Positions 61,297 through 64,000 of a stretch of 64,000 bases of DNA are shown piece by piece. Under the pieces are notes generated by a model that did not search any database, was not told the origin of the DNA, and saw nothing but the letters and a program-made list of their open reading frames with translations. Source of the DNA: Ideonella sp. (lineage in GTDB: Bacteria; Pseudomonadota; Gammaproteobacteria; Burkholderiales; Burkholderiaceae_C); the NCBI GenBank assembly GCA_016721465.1, contig JADKIA010000027.1:526203-590202 (forward strand), given 5' to 3'. Made by a program: the position numbers and the translations under genes. Within the stretch, counting starts at the first letter, position 1; the number at the start of each line of letters is the position of its first letter.

Positions 61297-61366
61297 TTGT
61301 CGGACACCTGCCCGCGCAAGCCGCAATGCTGCGGGCGACACCGAACTGAGGGCAGGTGTCGGACAA
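61297..61366. repeat. 17-base inverted repeat with an inner hairpin at the IS91-like boundary
   Basis: TTGTCGGACACCTGCCC (61297-61313) and GGGCAGGTGTCGGACAA (61350-61366) are inverted copies with one mismatch. Inside lies a perfect CCGCA-ATGC-TGCGG hairpin (61321-61334). It sits between the truncated DUF455 gene and the transposase remnant. It may be the terminal structure of the element or a separate small element. Confidence 0.75.
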
Positions 61367-61639
61367 GCCTCGGGGAGAAACCGCTGGGGCATGCCGCAGT
61401 GATCAACCGCGCGTTCTATGGCGATTGCGCGTGCCGACGGCGGTGAATGCCGCGATGCTCGGGGTGGGCTGTCGTTGCGGCTCGGTGCCGTTGACGATCG
61501 CGGCGTCGTACGTGGACGTACAGGGACGTGCGTTGCAAGGTTGCGGGCCCGTGGATTGCCGTGTCGGCGGCCAGCGGCGCAACACCACCTGGCCGGTGGC
61601 TGCGTTGACCGTGTCGGCAAACGTGTGCGTGTCGAATGC

Positions 61640-62830
61640 AGCGTTCATTGCCCTGGCTGTGGTGGTGCGCGGATCAATTGGCCGCCAGGGAGGGTCTGCA
61701 CGATGAGCGGCGCGCGACCGCAGTGGCGACAGACGAAAGGCCGGTGAAGCGATGCCAGCGGCCCCGTCGCAATTGGCGGCCGGCTGTGGCTTGGGGCGCG
61801 CTCAGCAACTCGCGCGCCAGCCCCAGGCTGGCCTTGCGACTGCCGTTGGCCAGCAGCCCGCAATGGCGGATCCGATGGAAGCCGCCCGGCAGCACATGCA
61901 GCAGGAAGCGGCGCATGAACTCCTCAGGCGCCAGTGTCACTGTCTTGTGTCAGGTCTGGCCGGATGACCAGTTGCGGCCCCATCCTTGGCGCGTAGTCCT
62001 TCCAGCGGAAGCTCACTCCGCGCTCGTCCATCGCGAGCAGCGACTGTTGGAGATCGCCACCCGATGCGTGTAGCGCGAGAGGTAGGCCAGCACCGCTTCG
62101 GGCCCGGCGAACAGCCGCTTGGCGTACACCACCCACTCGCATTTACGTTGCGGTGCCACCAGTCGTTGAACGCCTTCGCATCGGCCAGCGTGGCGTGCTC
62201 GCCAAAGAACTTCAGCTTGGCGGCGGATGTGCCTGCTGCAGCTCTTCGAGGAAGCGTCGGCGGAACAGCCGCGACAGCACCGGCACCGACAGGAAGAACC
62301 CCGGCCGGCACCGGTACCCATTGCTTGCCGTCGGGCGAGAGCCCGCCGCCGGGCACGACGGCGTGCACATGCGGGTGGTGCGTCAGCGCCGAGCCCCAGG
62401 TGTGCAGCACCAGCGTGGCACCGATGCGCGCCCAGGTGCTTGGGATCGCGGCGATGGTCTGCAGCACCTCGGCGGCCACGTCGAACAGAGGCCATAGACC
62501 ATGGCCTTGTTCCGGTACGCCAGGTCAGCAATAGGCGCGGGCAGCGTGAGACCACGTGGTAGTACTCGACCGGCAGCAGATCCGCCTGCGGGCATCGAGC
62601 CAGCGCTTGGCCGCCGTGCTCTGGCACTTCGGGCAGTGCCTGTTGCGGCATGAGTTGTAGGCCACCTGATCCGGTGCCGCAGCCCTCGCAGCGCAGACAT
62701 GCCCGCCCAGGGCCGCCGTGCGGCACTGGGTGATGGCGGTCATCACCTTCAGTTGAGCCAGGCTCAGATGGCCGCGCTGCGCCTCGCGCCGCGCTGGGCC
62801 ATGCTCACGGAAGATGTCGGCGACCTCCAG
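61640..62830 (-). pseudogene. IS91-family transposase, frameshifted
   Basis: Pieces in different minus-strand frames together give an IS91-type transposase: a zinc-binding start (CRNRHCPKCQS...AKRWL), GATLVLHTWGSALTHHPHVHAVVPGGG, KLKFFGEHATLADAKAFNDW, an AYLSRYTHRVAIS-like piece and FMRRFLLHVLPGGFHRIRHCGLLANG near the end. The HHPHVH metal site and the rolling-circle family pattern are clear. Several frameshifts separate the parts, so no full protein is made. The order is N-terminus near 62830 and C-terminus near 61640. Confidence 0.85.
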
Positions 62831-62859
62831 GCGGGCCGCCCCATGGTGGCAACCTCAGG

Positions 62860-63679
62860 ACGGCGGTAAAGGCTCCAGCGGGCCGAGCACCTCGCGCAAC
62901 AAGTCGGGCCACGTGGACGTAAATCGATGTGGTCTCCAGCTTCTTGTGCCCGGAGCAAGACCTGGATCACACGGATGTCAACCTTGTGCTCCAGCAGATG
63001 AGTGGCAAAGAGTGGCGCAGCGTGTGCGTCGTCACACGCTTAGCGATACCAGCGGCCGACGCGGCGTCGTGCACGACGCGATTGAGCGCCGGCGGTCAGC
63101 ACGTCCATCGGATCCATGCCCGGAAACAGCCAACCGCCGGCGGCATCCTGCCCTGGGCATGGCGCGGCCTTCCACCGCGCGCAGGCGCTGCAACACCACG
63201 GGGCTGAGCATCGCGTAGCGGTCACCAGCGCCCCTGCCCTGTTCGACGCGTAACGCCATGCGCTGGCTGTCGACGGCGCCGATCGCCACCGCAGACCTCG
63301 TTGGCGCGGCAGGCCGGCGCCGTAAGCCACCGACAGCGCTGCCTGGTCGTGACGTTTGCGCGCCGCGGCGATCAGCCGTGGCCTCCTGCGTGCTCAAGAC
63401 CACGGGCACCGTGCGCGGCAGCTTCACCGGGTGCATCCGGGCCATCAAGTCGACACGCCCAACGTGATGTCGAAGAAGAACCAGGCCGGACAGCGTGGCG
63501 TTCAGGGTGATCCGCGACGTGCGAGTCAGCCAGGGCGCAGCTGGAAGTTGCGCGGGTCTTCGACCGTCGCGCGTATCGGGCGCGCGCTCCGGGGTGGGCG
63601 GTCCAACTTGCGAACAGCGCGAATGTAGGCCTGCTGGGTCTGTGTCTTCCAGCTTGCGCATGCGCATGTCTTCGGTCAT
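62860..63679 (-). pseudogene. IS91-associated tyrosine recombinase, frameshifted
   Basis: Minus-strand fragments in shifted frames: MTEDMRMRKLED at the start (63679), ITLNATLSGL then GRVDLMARMHPVKLPRT, then VEQGRGAGDRYAMLSPVVLQRLRA and LAVSGHGSD-type pieces, and near the end DIRVIQVLLRAQE in a different frame. They match the XerC-like recombinase that accompanies many IS91 elements. Key segments of the catalytic end (HTLRHSFATHLLE and LGHKKLETT) are split over frames. It lies directly upstream of the transposase remnant in the same direction. Confidence 0.75.
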
Positions 63680-64000
63680 GCGCTGACGCAGCGGCGATGC
63701 CCTGTGCGGGTGGTCGTGTCCATGGTTGCAGCTCCGTTGATGGGCGGGCGGATTGCCTCGATCCAACTTCGCGGAACCAGCGATGACGAAACACCAGCCT
63801 GTACGAAGCGCCTACCGCGGGCTGGAACGATCCGCCAGCCATGACCTGTCTGGCCAATGCCGGCTTTCACGGCGAACTGCGGCTGAGCCTTGGACTTCCC
63901 GGGCAAAGCTTCCCGCGCTGTTGAAGGCGCGTGCGGCCCGCAAAGCCGGCGTGTTAACGCTCAGGCGCCGTAATCGCTCCAGCGTGAAGCCGTGCGGGTC
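63680..64000. other. No gene recognised
   Basis: These 320 bases up to the window edge hold only short open frames on both strands, none with recognisable family motifs or a good start site. The stretch probably belongs to the mobile element remnant or to the sequence it joined. Confidence 0.5.

Larger units (their letters stand above)
61194..63700 (-). mobile_element. Decayed IS91-like element
   Basis: From the break in the DUF455 gene at about 61194 to about 63700 the sequence holds the frameshifted IS91-type transposase, the frameshifted recombinase and, at 61194-61640, non-coding end sequence with the inverted repeat at 61297-61366. IS91-like elements move by rolling-circle replication. 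The exact ends cannot be fixed without an intact copy. The right end may reach the window edge. Confidence 0.75.

Noticed and set aside
61297..61366. An integron attC site
   Set aside because: The core sites RYYYAAC and GTTRRRY are absent and there is no integron-type integrase; the nearby recombinase is of the IS91-associated kind.

Overview
The window is about 64 kb of uniformly high-GC, gene-dense bacterial chromosome. TctC-type solute receptors, paired DUF1800/DUF1501 genes, a DUF3141/MaoC-PTA/AckA block, NicAB-type hydroxylase genes and 'CCCCC-n-GGGGG' intergenic repeats point to a betaproteobacterium of the order Burkholderiales (Rubrivivax/Leptothrix/Comamonadaceae-like). This is judged from protein content only. 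No rRNA, tRNA or CRISPR array was seen.

Region 1 (1-8.6 kb) holds the 3' end of a large ATPase/TPR signalling protein. It is followed by four co-oriented oxidative enzymes: a catalase-like haem protein, an alpha-dioxygenase-like haem peroxidase, a lipoxygenase-like protein and a RoxA-like dihaem cytochrome c. All four families attack unsaturated lipids or peroxides, so this looks like an oxylipin or lipid-oxidation operon. Two enzymes carry unusual changes at expected active-site positions. Region 2 (8.7-16 kb) is a lipid-trafficking block: a cyclic-nucleotide-binding membrane protein runs directly into pqiA-pqiA-pqiB-pqiC, and a convergent MlaE permease, MlaD-like protein and TPR lipoprotein follow without an ATPase gene.

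Region 3 (16-22 kb) encodes secreted or periplasmic proteins: an RTX/M10 metalloprotease, a DUF1800-DUF1501 pair and an HtrA protease. Region 4 (22-27.5 kb) is an ECF sigma factor, a small beta-rich protein, a TPR-CHAT caspase-like protease and an exported subtilase in one array. This is a candidate protease-controlled sigma-factor system without CRISPR. A 1189-residue hybrid histidine kinase and a small secreted protein follow.

Region 5 (31.7-55 kb) is a two-part catabolic island for nicotinamide/nicotinate or a close relative. It contains an enamidase-like amidohydrolase, a TetR regulator, ferredoxin-NADP reductase, 6-hydroxynicotinate reductase, an ApbE-superfamily UPF0280 protein, two DUF1185 proteins, a branched-chain-type ABC importer with a fused permease, a Tat-exported nicotinamidase and a NicAB-type molybdenum hydroxylase with three c haems. 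A perfect palindrome, ATGTAGC-N4-GCTACAT, lies upstream of the amidohydrolase and in the divergent promoter between the reductases. It probably marks the TetR regulon. An acetate-kinase/phosphotransacetylase/DUF3141 cluster and a 37-base poly-G tract sit inside this island.

Region 6 (55-64 kb) holds transporters, a chalcone-isomerase-like protein, two TctC receptors and XerD. It ends in a decayed IS91-like element (transposase and tyrosine recombinase, both frameshifted) that has cut off the 5' part of a DUF455 ferritin-like gene.
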